A program made the translations under genes and the position numbers. From NCBI GenBank assembly GCA_014695195.1, contig JACJNW010000028.1:124001-188000 (forward strand): DNA of 64,000 bases, read 5' to 3'. A model generated the notes under the pieces. That model was not told the origin of the DNA. It saw only the letters and a list, made by a program, of their open reading frames with translations, and ran no database searches. Positions 9,335 to 17,802 of this stretch are shown here, in pieces (position 1 is the first letter of the stretch; every line of letters starts with the position of its first letter). The stretch is from Cyanobacteria bacterium FACHB-DQ100. GTDB lineage: Bacteria; Cyanobacteriota; Cyanobacteriia; Leptolyngbyales; Leptolyngbyaceae.

Positions 9335-10188
9335 TATTGATATCGACCTAGCTGATCATTGAATCGAATTTTAAGTAAATCCAGAAGCATTTTAATCGAG
9401 TCCTGGATCAAATTAACTTTTGACAGTTTTTTCTGATGCTTGTCGGAGACTTTTGCCGGAATTTCTCCGATCGAATATCCCCAATTTTCGGCTAAATAAA
9501 TTAGCTCCACATCAAACGAAAATCCGGTTAATGTTTGAAAAAAAAATAGTTTCTTGGCAACCGATTTCCGAAAGCCTTTTAGTCCCGCCTGCATATCACT
9601 GTATTGCAGATCGAGAATCCTACGCGACAGGAAGTTAAAGATCTTGCCCGCAATTTTGCGGTTGAGTTTCACATCTTTCTCATTGCCCCGGGCGAGGCTG
9701 CGATTGCCGATCGCAACATCATAAGTTTGTAGTTTCTCAACTAAGCGATCTAAATGTGCTAAAGAATACGCCAGATCACTGTCTAGAAAACAAATCAAAT
9801 CGCCATCGGCATACTCGACACCGCGCCGAATGGCGTAACCTTTTCCCGCATTCGGGTAGTAAGAAAGCAACTGAATCTGCCGCGTTTTTGCGAGATGAAT
9901 TCCCGCCGTAATAATTTCCTTGGTGCGATCGCTTGACCCGTCATTCACGAAAATAAATGTAAAGTTCGGATGGGTTTCTAGGTAGCGCAGAATTGCTTCA
10001 AAGGTGTGACGGATACAGGCTTGCTCGTTATAAACCGGGAGAATAATCGAAACTTGCCCGATCGCATTCAAGCGGGTGGAAGTCGGTTTTTGCCAGGTTT
10101 GAGCTTGGCTGGCTGTCGCTTGGGAACGGGACTGGCGTTGGCTCTTGAGTTGCACCCAACTCTCGATCGAGTTCCAAGGTTTCTTCAT
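9334..10188 (-). CDS. glycosyltransferase family 2, dolichyl-phosphate sugar synthase-like
   Basis: A 284-residue GT-A fold enzyme from the ATG at 10188, which has AGGGA eight bases upstream; the frame is open to a TTG at 10236 but that start is weak. Motifs: nucleotide-binding VSIILPVYNEQ, FVNDGSSDRT, the DXD-like FLDSDLAYS, and GLKGFRKSVAKKLF with a later QTLTGFSFDVEL, all typical of DPM1/DPG-type polyprenyl-phosphate sugar synthases. No C-terminal membrane spans are visible. It would transfer a sugar from a nucleotide donor to a lipid or other acceptor. It lies between the methyltransferase-glycosyltransferase fusion and the nucleoside transporter. Confidence 0.88.
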   Translation of the reverse strand: MKKPWNSIESWVQLKSQRQSRSQATASQAQTWQKPTSTRLNAIGQVSIILPVYNEQACIRHTFEAILRYLETHPNFTFIFVNDGSSDRTKEIITAGIHLAKTRQIQLLSYYPNAGKGYAIRRGVEYADGDLICFLDSDLAYSLAHLDRLVEKLQTYDVAIGNRSLARGNEKDVKLNRKIAGKIFNFLSRRILDLQYSDMQAGLKGFRKSVAKKLFFFQTLTGFSFDVELIYLAENWGYSIGEIPAKVSDKHQKKLSKVNLIQDSIKMLLDLLKIRFNDQLGRYQ

Positions 10189-10278
10189 TCGATTTTCCCT
10201 AATCGTCACGCCATACACCGAGAAAGCAAACTTCAATTACCATACAGGATTCAGAGCAGGCGGACGAGTGCCAAACTC

Positions 10279-11757
10279 CTAAAAAAACTTAATCTTTCGA
10301 GAAGCGTAAAGACACATTCGGAATAGAATCAGCCCTTCGCGAACGTGAGCAATATTTGATTCTCCGTAGCTTCGAGGTTGATAGCGCACAGGCACATCGA
10401 CAAGATGTAGCCCTAATTTTGTAGCACCAAATAAAAGATCGAAGTCACCAAACGGATCAAAATCGCCAAAATAGCTTCTGCCTGCGGCAATCTTCTCGTA
10501 ATCACTGCGCCGCAATACTTTTGTTCCGCACAGCGTATCTTTGATCGATTGCCCCAACAGAAACGAAAACATCAAGCTGAAAAACTTATTTGCCCAGTTA
10601 TTCAACCAGGGCATCGCTTTGCCCGATCGCGGATACACTAGGCGCGATCCATTGACAAACTCCCCGCGATCGCTAGCAATCACTTCGTAAAAATGCGGCA
10701 GATCTTCAGGTTGCACCGTCAAATCCGCATCCAGAATCATTAAAATATCGCCCGTCGCCTTGGCAAATCCCAACCGCACCGCATCCGCCTTCCCCTTCCC
10801 GGTCTGCTGAAACGCCTTGATCGTAAAGCGGGGATGCCCTTCCTGCACCACGCGCTGAATCTCATCCCAGGTGCCATCCCGCGAATGCCCCTCGACAAAA
10901 ATCACCTCGGTCTGACTGCCCAACTGCGGCAACCGCTCGATCGCGCCTTGAATATTTCCCGCTTCATTGCGAGCAGGCACAATCACTGAACAAGAATACG
11001 CTTCTGAATCCGGCGCAAACTGCGGTTTTGCCACAATGTAATGGGTCAAACAAAAGTGATTCAAAATCGGCAAATGTGCCAGCACCCGATTACAAAACGG
11101 TGCGATCAGGGGAATCGGTTTCGGACACAAGAAACGACGACTCGATCGCAGCGGCAAATACCCTGTAATTTGAAGCAAATTTGATACATCGGTCATCGAG
11201 AGCCAGCTTTGTGGCGGCTGCGGGCGGCGCTGACCGATTTTTTCGGCAAAGTGCAATAGAGGCTGCCACAAAAAATTATGAAACGTCAGAATCAAGCGAG
11301 TGCGACGGTGGCAAAATGGCTGCAAATTTGCCAAGACTTGCTGCACATCACTCAAATGTCCTAATACGCCTGAAAGCACGATGAAATCAAACTGCATTTC
11401 CGGCAACTCTTCGGGCATTAGCGTCTCAGCGTCTAAACAGTAAAACTGCAACTGTGGATGCTTTTGTGAATACTTTGCCTGAGCAATTTCTACCATCGAT
11501 CGAGAAAAATCAATTCCGATTCCCACGGCTGGATCGAGCGCAGCAAGCAAGCTTCCTGTTCCACAGCCAATTTCTAAAACACGGCTACCCCGTGGAATCA
11601 GAAACTGGTGTAAACGATCGAGATCTTGATAGTAATAGCGGTTGCGTTGATTCCAGGAATCGAGATCAGCAGCAATGCGATCGAAATACGATCGTACCTG
11701 CGTTTTGAACGCATTTTTCGCGCTCGATTCTGACGATTTCATAACAGAATAAGTCAT
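10279..11757 (-). CDS. bifunctional SAM methyltransferase - glycosyltransferase family 2
   Basis: About 492 residues. The N-terminal half is a class I methyltransferase: VLEIGCGTGSLLAAL (SAM motif I), GIDFSRSMVEIA, FDFIVLSGVLGHL. From about residue 255 a GT2 domain begins (CSVIVPARNEAGNI, FVEGHSRDGTWDEI, LMILDADLTVQPEDL, then GDFDPFGDFDLLFGATKLG). The start ATG at 11757 has GAAGGA six bases upstream; a GTG at 11778 is an alternative. The domain order implies one polypeptide that methylates and glycosylates the same glycolipid or polysaccharide, or acts sequentially. It is the first of four minus-strand genes. Confidence 0.88.
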   Translation of the reverse strand: MTYSVMKSSESSAKNAFKTQVRSYFDRIAADLDSWNQRNRYYYQDLDRLHQFLIPRGSRVLEIGCGTGSLLAALDPAVGIGIDFSRSMVEIAQAKYSQKHPQLQFYCLDAETLMPEELPEMQFDFIVLSGVLGHLSDVQQVLANLQPFCHRRTRLILTFHNFLWQPLLHFAEKIGQRRPQPPQSWLSMTDVSNLLQITGYLPLRSSRRFLCPKPIPLIAPFCNRVLAHLPILNHFCLTHYIVAKPQFAPDSEAYSCSVIVPARNEAGNIQGAIERLPQLGSQTEVIFVEGHSRDGTWDEIQRVVQEGHPRFTIKAFQQTGKGKADAVRLGFAKATGDILMILDADLTVQPEDLPHFYEVIASDRGEFVNGSRLVYPRSGKAMPWLNNWANKFFSLMFSFLLGQSIKDTLCGTKVLRRSDYEKIAAGRSYFGDFDPFGDFDLLFGATKLGLHLVDVPVRYQPRSYGESNIAHVREGLILFRMCLYASRKIKFF

Positions 11758-12035
11758 CCGCATTCCTTCATTGATCACAGCTTCGAGGGTGCATATTGAT
11801 AATTTCAGTCGATCTATTCTCTCATATTGATTAATAAAGTCTTAACGGATGCTCCAATCCGTACAATTCGCCGTATTGTAATCATTAGTTGTTTTCGTTC
11901 TCCGGGATAAGTGCGATCGTTGCACTAGCTTTGTCGCTGCCGTTCCCATCCGTATCCGTTATCCGAATTCCGTTGCATCGGTCTTTTTGGACTGCAACGG
12001 TGTAAAGAAGTTTTTGCTACCAGAGTCACAGAAAT
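11758..12035. promoter_or_regulatory. divergent region upstream of the PstS-DUF4912 gene
   Basis: The stretch contains an inverted repeat CCGTTGCA (11970-11977) / TGCAACGG (11993-12000), a likely leader hairpin 36 bases before the ATG at 12036. Two TTAA cores 11 bases apart (11831 and 11842) resemble part of a Pho box, whose 8-base units are spaced with an 11-base period. Only two poor units are present, so a Pho box is a weak inference. Confidence 0.35.
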
Positions 12036-14480
12036 ATGGTGCATAAAAATTACTCCTCCACAGTTGGTCTGACGCTGCTGTTAACTACAGCGACGGTTGT
12101 AGATGTCCAGTGGGTTCGAGCGCAGTCGCCTGCATTTCAACTTCCGGCTTCTGTTGCCCAAGGAACCAACGTTCGCGTCGATGGCTCTAGCAGCATGGCA
12201 GCCGTCAACACGGTTCTGAAGCAGCGCTTTGAACAGCAATTCCCTGGAACAAAAGTCAGTCTTGCTGCCAACGGCGCATCCACTGGCATTCAATCGGTGC
12301 TCAACGGCAAAACCGATATCGCCGCGATCGCCCGTCCCCTCACCGAAGCCGAAAAAGCTCAGGGCTTAAAATCCGTCCTGATGGGACGCGACAAAATTGC
12401 AATCCTTGTCGGCGCAAATAACCCGTTCGCAAAAAGCTTAACGATTAACCAGTTTGCGAGAATCTTCCGTGGCGAAGTCAAGAACTGGTCACAAGTTGGC
12501 GGACAGAACACCCCAATTAAGTTCGTTGATCGTCCTGATGGCAGCGACACGCGCCAAGCATTCAAAGAGTATCCCGCCTTTAAGCAAGGGAAATTTACAA
12601 CTGGCACAACCGCGCTCAAACTCAAACAAGACACGATTCAAGCCGTCGCTGCCAACTTGGGTAATAACGGCATCAGCTACGCGACCGCGAACCAGCTCAA
12701 AAACCGACCTGGCGTGAGAGCGATCGCAATGGACGGCGTAAAACCAACCGATGCGCGCTACCCCTTTTCTCAATCGCTCTACTATGTCTACAAAGATGGC
12801 GCGAATCCAGCCGTTCAAGCGTTTCTAGGATTGGCGACCAGTGCTCCTGGACAAACGGCGATCGCGAAAGCTGGAGTTGCAGAGAAGAACCCTGGCGAAA
12901 AGTCTGCCACGACCGGAGCGGCTTCTTCAGGCAGTCGTGAAGGCGACGGCAATCCTCTCGCTTTCCTCTTTCCTCGCGAAAATACCGCCGGAACCACTCC
13001 TGAGACTGGACTACCGCACTGGCTCTGGTGGCTGCTCCCGATCAGCTCAGGAGCCGCCTTGCTCTGGATGTTGGCGAGAGGTCGTCGCCCTCGCCCTGCC
13101 GCAACCCGCGATCGCTTGAGTCCGCCCGATCAAGCGCGTAACGAAACTGGCTCCTTTACTCCGCCTCCTTATTCAAGCGACCCGGACGCACCCTCTGTGA
13201 ACGGCGCACCCTATGTTGAAGGCGGCTTTGATCCGCTGCACAACGCCAACGGCATGTCAGCGCCTTCGTTGGGAGAAGCACCCTCCAGGCAGCCGAGCAA
13301 TTTTGATTTCGCTCCAAAGGATACAACCGATCGTGCCTTTGGCAACTTGAGCGCAGATTCACTGGCGCTGGGTGCAGGAGCAGCCACCTGGGCGGCGTTC
13401 AGCAACCGCCCCAACCAGAGCCGCGTGGTACTCAAGTCCCGTAGTTCTCAAGAAGTCGAAGCCTTTTGGGACATCCCCAACGATGAACGACAAGCGGCGC
13501 GGCAGCAGGGCGGCGAAAAATTAGCCCTGCGGCTCTACGATGTCACGAATATCGATTTGTCTCATCAATCCGCGCACAGCGTTCAGCAGATTGACTGTGA
13601 CGAACTTACCCAGCGTCAACGCTTGCCGATCGGGCTGAGCGATCGCGATTATCTCGTCGAAATTGGCTATCTCACGGGCTACAATCAGTGGCTTAGCCTC
13701 GCGAGATCGACTCACGTACGCGTTCCCGCTGCTAATCCTGGCTCGGTCAGAAGCACCACTGTAACTAGCAGTGATGCCATTGCTCCAGATGCCGTAGACT
13801 CAGCGAAAGCCGTGTTGTCAGACGATCGCGATATTGAAAATACAGCGGTCGAGCCTGCAACGACTGAATTCCCAACTGAAGCACCGCAACCCTCCACCGA
13901 GTCCCCAAGCTGGTTGCAACAGATGACCGATCGAATCGCGGACACCGCTAGCAACGTGACTCAAGCAGGCGGAGCCGCCGCCACTGGAGCAGGAACTGCC
14001 GCTTGGTCTTTCATTTCTGGTCGGCATCAGGCAGACGCGCCACGGACAGCAGCGCCTCCCCCAGAAACCGCATCATTCACAACCGACACTACCCCTGAGA
14101 GCAACCTCAGCGATTCGTTTATCACAGGTGAGACGATCGCACCTGCGGTGCAGCCAGAAAAGAATGAAGGTCGGCTGATTCTCACGCCGCGCAATTCTCG
14201 CTGGGCTTATGCAACTTGGGATTTACCCCGATCGCTGCGCTCCCGCATTAATCTCACGGGCAGTGAGAACCTGGTGTTACGGCTTTATGATGTTACCGAG
14301 AGCGGCGCGAGTCTGCCTGAGCGCTACGAGCAGCTTGACATCGACGACATGGCGCTGAGTTGCGATGTGCCGATTCCGATGAGCGATCGCACCTACGTTG
14401 CCGAAGTCGGCTATGTCGATGTGAATCAGCAATGGACTCGACTGGCACGATCGACTCCAGCCCACGTCTCAGCTAACTAG
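12036..14480 (+). CDS. PstS-like substrate-binding domain fused to two DUF4912 domains
   Basis: An 814-residue protein. Residues 1-30 form a signal peptide (LTLLLTTATVVDVQWVRAQ). Residues 40-280 are a phosphate-binding PstS-like domain: VRVDGSSSMAAVNTVLKQRF, GASTGIQSVLNGKTDIAAIARPLTE and VDRPDGSDTRQAFKE match the family. A single span (PHWLWWLLPISSGAALLWML) lies at about 326-347, followed by Arg-rich residues that fit a cytoplasmic side. Two DUF4912 domains follow, at about 463-565 and 713-810, each with LRLYDVT, a W.LP element, YVAEVGYV/YLVEIGYL and WTRLARS. This suggests a transmembrane ligand sensor or anchored binding protein rather than an importer component; that role is inferred. DUF4912 has no known function. 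Confidence 0.9.
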   Translation: MVHKNYSSTVGLTLLLTTATVVDVQWVRAQSPAFQLPASVAQGTNVRVDGSSSMAAVNTVLKQRFEQQFPGTKVSLAANGASTGIQSVLNGKTDIAAIARPLTEAEKAQGLKSVLMGRDKIAILVGANNPFAKSLTINQFARIFRGEVKNWSQVGGQNTPIKFVDRPDGSDTRQAFKEYPAFKQGKFTTGTTALKLKQDTIQAVAANLGNNGISYATANQLKNRPGVRAIAMDGVKPTDARYPFSQSLYYVYKDGANPAVQAFLGLATSAPGQTAIAKAGVAEKNPGEKSATTGAASSGSREGDGNPLAFLFPRENTAGTTPETGLPHWLWWLLPISSGAALLWMLARGRRPRPAATRDRLSPPDQARNETGSFTPPPYSSDPDAPSVNGAPYVEGGFDPLHNANGMSAPSLGEAPSRQPSNFDFAPKDTTDRAFGNLSADSLALGAGAATWAAFSNRPNQSRVVLKSRSSQEVEAFWDIPNDERQAARQQGGEKLALRLYDVTNIDLSHQSAHSVQQIDCDELTQRQRLPIGLSDRDYLVEIGYLTGYNQWLSLARSTHVRVPAANPGSVRSTTVTSSDAIAPDAVDSAKAVLSDDRDIENTAVEPATTEFPTEAPQPSTESPSWLQQMTDRIADTASNVTQAGGAAATGAGTAAWSFISGRHQADAPRTAAPPPETASFTTDTTPESNLSDSFITGETIAPAVQPEKNEGRLILTPRNSRWAYATWDLPRSLRSRINLTGSENLVLRLYDVTESGASLPERYEQLDIDDMALSCDVPIPMSDRTYVAEVGYVDVNQQWTRLARSTPAHVSAN

Positions 14481-14486
14481 AGTCAT

Positions 14487-14523
14487 AAAAAAAGCGGTGA
14501 GGGTTATGCCCCACCGCTTTTTT
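14487..14523 (+). terminator. bidirectional intrinsic terminator
   Basis: A stem AAAAAAGCGGTG / CACCGCTTTTTT with a 12-base loop stands between convergent genes (stop at 14480 on plus; stop at 14536 on minus). The A-run/T-run symmetry lets it work on both strands. Confidence 0.85.
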
Positions 14524-14535
14524 AGTATCGCAATC

Positions 14536-15297
14536 CTATCGCGCCCAGTAAATCACTTTCTTCTCCAGCAAAACAAAGAAGCAGTAAAGCAATACCCCCA
14601 TTAACGCCAAAATTAGTAGCGCTGCAAATGCAAGTGGGACATTGAAATCTGCGGTGGCTTGAACAATCAAAAATCCTAAGCCCGCATTAGAAGCCACAGA
14701 TTCAGAAATCACCGTACCGATAAACGCGAACGATGCCGCAATTTTCAGCGATGCAAAGATGTACGGCAAAGTGTGGGGCCATCCCACCTTCTGGAAGGTT
14801 TCGACCTGAGTTGCGCCCAATGCCCGTAAAACATCTTTCATCTCCGGTTCAACCGTATCTAGGCCTAAAGCGACGTTGACCGCGATCGGGAAAAACGCCA
14901 GCAAAAACGCCGTTAACGTTGCTGGTATTTCATTCGCCCCAAACCAAATCGCTAATAAAGGAACTAACGCTGCTTTCGGAATCGTGTTGAATGCAACCAG
15001 AAGCGGGTATAGAGTGAGATAAGCTACTTTTGAGTAGCCGATGATAAATCCTAAAACGACTCCCACTCCGACCGCAATCACAAATCCCAGCATGGTCGTC
15101 CAAAGTGTCCGCGTTGCGTTTGCAAGCAACTGAGGCGCAAAGTTGATCAGCGCATTCAAAATATTGGTGGGTGCAGGTAGGTTAAACGGCGGGATTTTAA
15201 AGATAATCACCGCCAACTCCCAAACCACAAACAGTAGAATGGTTGCAACAAAAGGAAGTACAAAGCCAGCGGACTTTGACTTAAAGAATTTTTCCAT
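14536..15297 (-). CDS. ABC importer permease, NitT/TauT (SsuC-like) family
   Basis: A 253-residue permease with about six spans and the cytoplasmic EAA-like loop (GLDTVEPEMKDVLRALGATQVETFQKVGWPHTLPYIFASLKIA), which docks the ATPase. It has the length and sequence style of SsuC, TauC and ThiX permeases. The gene order binding protein, ATPase, permease on one strand (17316 down to 14536) is a standard importer operon. The substrate could be a sulfonate, nitrate-like ion, hydroxymethylpyrimidine or another small compound; the sequence does not decide. Confidence 0.93.
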   Translation of the reverse strand: MEKFFKSKSAGFVLPFVATILLFVVWELAVIIFKIPPFNLPAPTNILNALINFAPQLLANATRTLWTTMLGFVIAVGVGVVLGFIIGYSKVAYLTLYPLLVAFNTIPKAALVPLLAIWFGANEIPATLTAFLLAFFPIAVNVALGLDTVEPEMKDVLRALGATQVETFQKVGWPHTLPYIFASLKIAASFAFIGTVISESVASNAGLGFLIVQATADFNVPLAFAALLILALMGVLLYCFFVLLEKKVIYWAR

Positions 15298-15305
15298 AAT
15301 GAATC

Positions 15306-16136
15306 CTAGCTGTGGTGAATGTGCTTACGAATGTTGGCGAAGTAGTGATTAAACTCGTCGCTCAGTTCCATCTCCAGCGTTCTCGGACGCGGAAGATTAA
15401 TCTTGACTTGGTAAATAATTGAACTGGGACGCGGCCCCATGACGTAAACCGTATCCGACAGAAAAATGGCTTCACGTAGATCGTGCGTGATCAAAATGCC
15501 GACGCACTTCACTCGCATCCAAAGGCTTTGCAGCATTCCCCACATTTCCTCACGGGTAAACGCATCCAGCGCTCCAAACGGTTCATCCAGCAGCAGAATC
15601 TCTGGACTGTGAATCAACGATCGACACAGCGATGCCCGCTGTCGCATTCCTCCAGACAACTGCCACGGATACTGCTTCTGAAAATCTTGCAGCCGCACGG
15701 TTGAGAGGAGATCCTGCGCCATGCGAATATATTCTGCTTTGCGCTGGCGAAAGTTCTTTTTATACGGCTCAGCAATCTCTAAGGGCAGCATCACATTGTC
15801 GATCGTATTGCGCCACGGCAGCATCACTGGATTCTGAAACGCAATCCCAGTATTCCGCAGTGGTTTTTTGATCGGCGTTCCCCGATAGCGAATTTCGCCG
15901 ATCGGAGCCGGACTCAGCCCCGACACCATCCGCAAAATCGAGGTCTTACCGCAACCGCTCGGCCCCACAAACGACACAAACTCGCCTGGGTGAATCGATA
16001 GGTTCACTTCCTGAATAATCCGGCGCATTGAGCCTTCAAACGGATACTCTAACCCTACGTTGTCAAACTCTAACAGCGGCTGTCCATCGGCTGAATCAGA
16101 GCTGATCGATCGAGAATCGGTGCGGGGCTGAACCAT
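15306..16136 (-). CDS. ABC importer ATP-binding protein, NitT/TauT family
   Basis: About 276 residues from ATG 16136 (a GTG at 16181 would add a hydrophobic lead and is less likely). Walker A GPSGCGKTSILR, Q-loop FQNPVML, signature LSGGMRQRASLCRSL, Walker B LLLDEPFGALDAFT and H-loop ITHDLREAIFLSD are all intact, and match the SsuB/TauB-type. It is 8 bases from the permease gene and belongs to the same operon. Confidence 0.95.
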   Translation of the reverse strand: MVQPRTDSRSISSDSADGQPLLEFDNVGLEYPFEGSMRRIIQEVNLSIHPGEFVSFVGPSGCGKTSILRMVSGLSPAPIGEIRYRGTPIKKPLRNTGIAFQNPVMLPWRNTIDNVMLPLEIAEPYKKNFRQRKAEYIRMAQDLLSTVRLQDFQKQYPWQLSGGMRQRASLCRSLIHSPEILLLDEPFGALDAFTREEMWGMLQSLWMRVKCVGILITHDLREAIFLSDTVYVMGPRPSSIIYQVKINLPRPRTLEMELSDEFNHYFANIRKHIHHS

Positions 16137-16203
16137 AGCTGTAAGAAAGTGTAAGGTGGATAAAAGCAAAAGGCTAAGCACAAGGCTCAGCCTACCGGTC
16201 GGT

Positions 16204-17316
16204 TTAGGTTAGTGGTTTGCGATCGGTCGGGACGGTTCGCTGTTCCTTCGGCGGTAAGAACTTATCGGTAAAGATATCGGCAACCGCAGGCGTTGTCTTC
16301 AGCCCGAATCCTTCAGCCGTCTGTTTCAGCGTTTTTTCAAGTCGTGCGGGGTCGGCGGCTCCTAAGCCGTTCTGCTCCACTTCAGGGCTTAACAACATGC
16401 GATCGAGCGCAACCTGCAAGCGCACTCTCTCAGCTTCGCGATCCATCAGCTTCGAGTCATCGGATGCCATCACTGCGTCAAGTGCTGCGCTCGGATCTCT
16501 TAACGTATCTTGAAGCCCACGCATATAGGCTCTGACAAATGCCTTGATCGTGTCAGGATTTTGCTCGACAAAGCTTGCTTTTGCCAGAATGGTGTTGCCG
16601 TAGAATTCAAGCCCGTTGTCGTTGTAGTAGAACACATTAATATCGTCTAGCTTCTTACCCCCTTTGAGCAATCCAGGCAGAGCCGAGGTTGCAAATCCGC
16701 TAATCGCATCGACTTGCCCTTGCAGCAAAAAGCTTTCTCGCAGTCTTGGCTCCATTGTTGTCCACTCTACCGAGTTCGGATCAATTCCGACTTGCTTGGC
16801 AAACACTGGGAACAACTTGCGGGGGCCATCGCCTGCGGGCGCACCAAGTTTCTTGGCTGTGAGGTCTTTGGGAGAAGCAATGCCTTTATCTTTGAGTGCC
16901 AAGATTGCAAATGGTGCTCGATTCTGCGTCACTGCAACTGCCATTATCTTGTCATTTGGGTTCTTCTCATTAAACTCCAGCGCGTTATACATATCGCTGA
17001 AGGACAAATCAAATTTTCCAGTGCCCAGTTTGCTAATGGTGTCGGCGTTGCCGAATCCGCGCTCATAGGTAACATTCAAGCCCTCTTTAGCAAAGTATCC
17101 ATTTTTCATCGCCAAAATCAGCGGCGCATCTAAGCTTTGTTTCAAGAATGAAAGTTGCACTCGGACGTTTTTTAGGTCTTGAGTATTTGCCACAGGACTC
17201 GATGCCGAGCCGCCAGCGGCAGTTGTGGTTGGTGTTTGTTGAGAACATCCGCCAAACAAAACCACTGCGGCGGCAATGAGTGACAAACTGGATAGTTGCT
17301 TTGATACTTTCTTCAC
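16204..17316 (-). CDS. ABC importer substrate-binding protein (NMT1/THI5-like)
   Basis: A 370-residue lipoprotein: the signal ends in a lipobox (VLFGGC, Cys at about 24), followed by a Ser/Thr/Ala-rich linker. The mature part has the NMT1/THI5-like pattern VRVQLSFLKQSLDAPLILA...GYFAKEGLNVTYERGFG and DLSFSDMYNALEF. The GTG start at 17316 has GGAG eight bases upstream. This family binds hydroxymethylpyrimidine, sulfonates, taurine, nitrate or riboflavin-like ligands; the ligand here is unknown. It opens an importer operon and is divergent from an outer-membrane porin. Confidence 0.92.
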   Translation of the reverse strand: MKKVSKQLSSLSLIAAAVVLFGGCSQQTPTTTAAGGSASSPVANTQDLKNVRVQLSFLKQSLDAPLILAMKNGYFAKEGLNVTYERGFGNADTISKLGTGKFDLSFSDMYNALEFNEKNPNDKIMAVAVTQNRAPFAILALKDKGIASPKDLTAKKLGAPAGDGPRKLFPVFAKQVGIDPNSVEWTTMEPRLRESFLLQGQVDAISGFATSALPGLLKGGKKLDDINVFYYNDNGLEFYGNTILAKASFVEQNPDTIKAFVRAYMRGLQDTLRDPSAALDAVMASDDSKLMDREAERVRLQVALDRMLLSPEVEQNGLGAADPARLEKTLKQTAEGFGLKTTPAVADIFTDKFLPPKEQRTVPTDRKPLT

Positions 17317-17802
17317 AGTGTTTCTCCAAGAGCAGCGATCGTCGATAGGTTCGCGATCAACAAAAGAGGGGCATTGAGTTTGAAAAGCAACGCTTCAGCC
17401 GACCGCTCCAAGTCAATATCAAAACGGTGGATGCAGCGCCAAAGTACAATATGGGGCAGTAGCTCAACCCCTTGATGTAACGCTGTATACAGAATACATC
17501 ACTTCTTTGCAGGGTGTTATCTCGATACGATGTACCATGCTTCTTGTCTTTCAAGACACCTGCTTAAACTTTTCTTAAGAGCAGGAAAACTCCGGTTTCA
17601 AAACTCTTATGCAAAGACTATTTGCTGCATCAAGCTGCATCGATACTTTGATTCAAGCCTTTCAGCGACTTCCTACACGGAGGTTTATAGAGTTTACTCT
17701 CAACGCTGTAGAGGTATAGCAGATGACAGAAGGTTAGATCAACCTCGCAGTATCTGTAGATGTGTTTGTATACGGCATACTGCCCAGTGTGAAGAGGAGT
17801 GA
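17317..17802. promoter_or_regulatory. divergent control region between ABC importer and porin
   Basis: About 485 bases without a gene. Two related 15-base elements occur: TGTATACAGAATACA (17484-17498, arms TGTAT/ATACA) and TGTATACGGCATACT (17767-17781). They agree at 12 of 15 positions and share GTATnCnGnATAC symmetry. The second lies only about 20 bases from the porin start, and the first is about 170 bases upstream of the importer start. They look like sites for one dimeric regulator, possibly GntR-like. The NtcA spacing GTA-N8-TAC is not met (the gap is seven). Confidence 0.5.

Noticed and set aside
10188-10236. Longer start for the DPM1-like glycosyltransferase
   Set aside because: TTG start without a good ribosome-binding site, while the ATG at 10188 has AGGGA at the right distance.
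17484-17498. NtcA site
   Set aside because: GTA and TAC are seven bases apart, not eight; the element is better read as a dyad-symmetric operator.
17317-17802. Thiamine (TPP) riboswitch for the NMT1/THI5-like importer
   Set aside because: No CUGAGA or ACCUGA-like conserved boxes were found upstream of the binding-protein gene.
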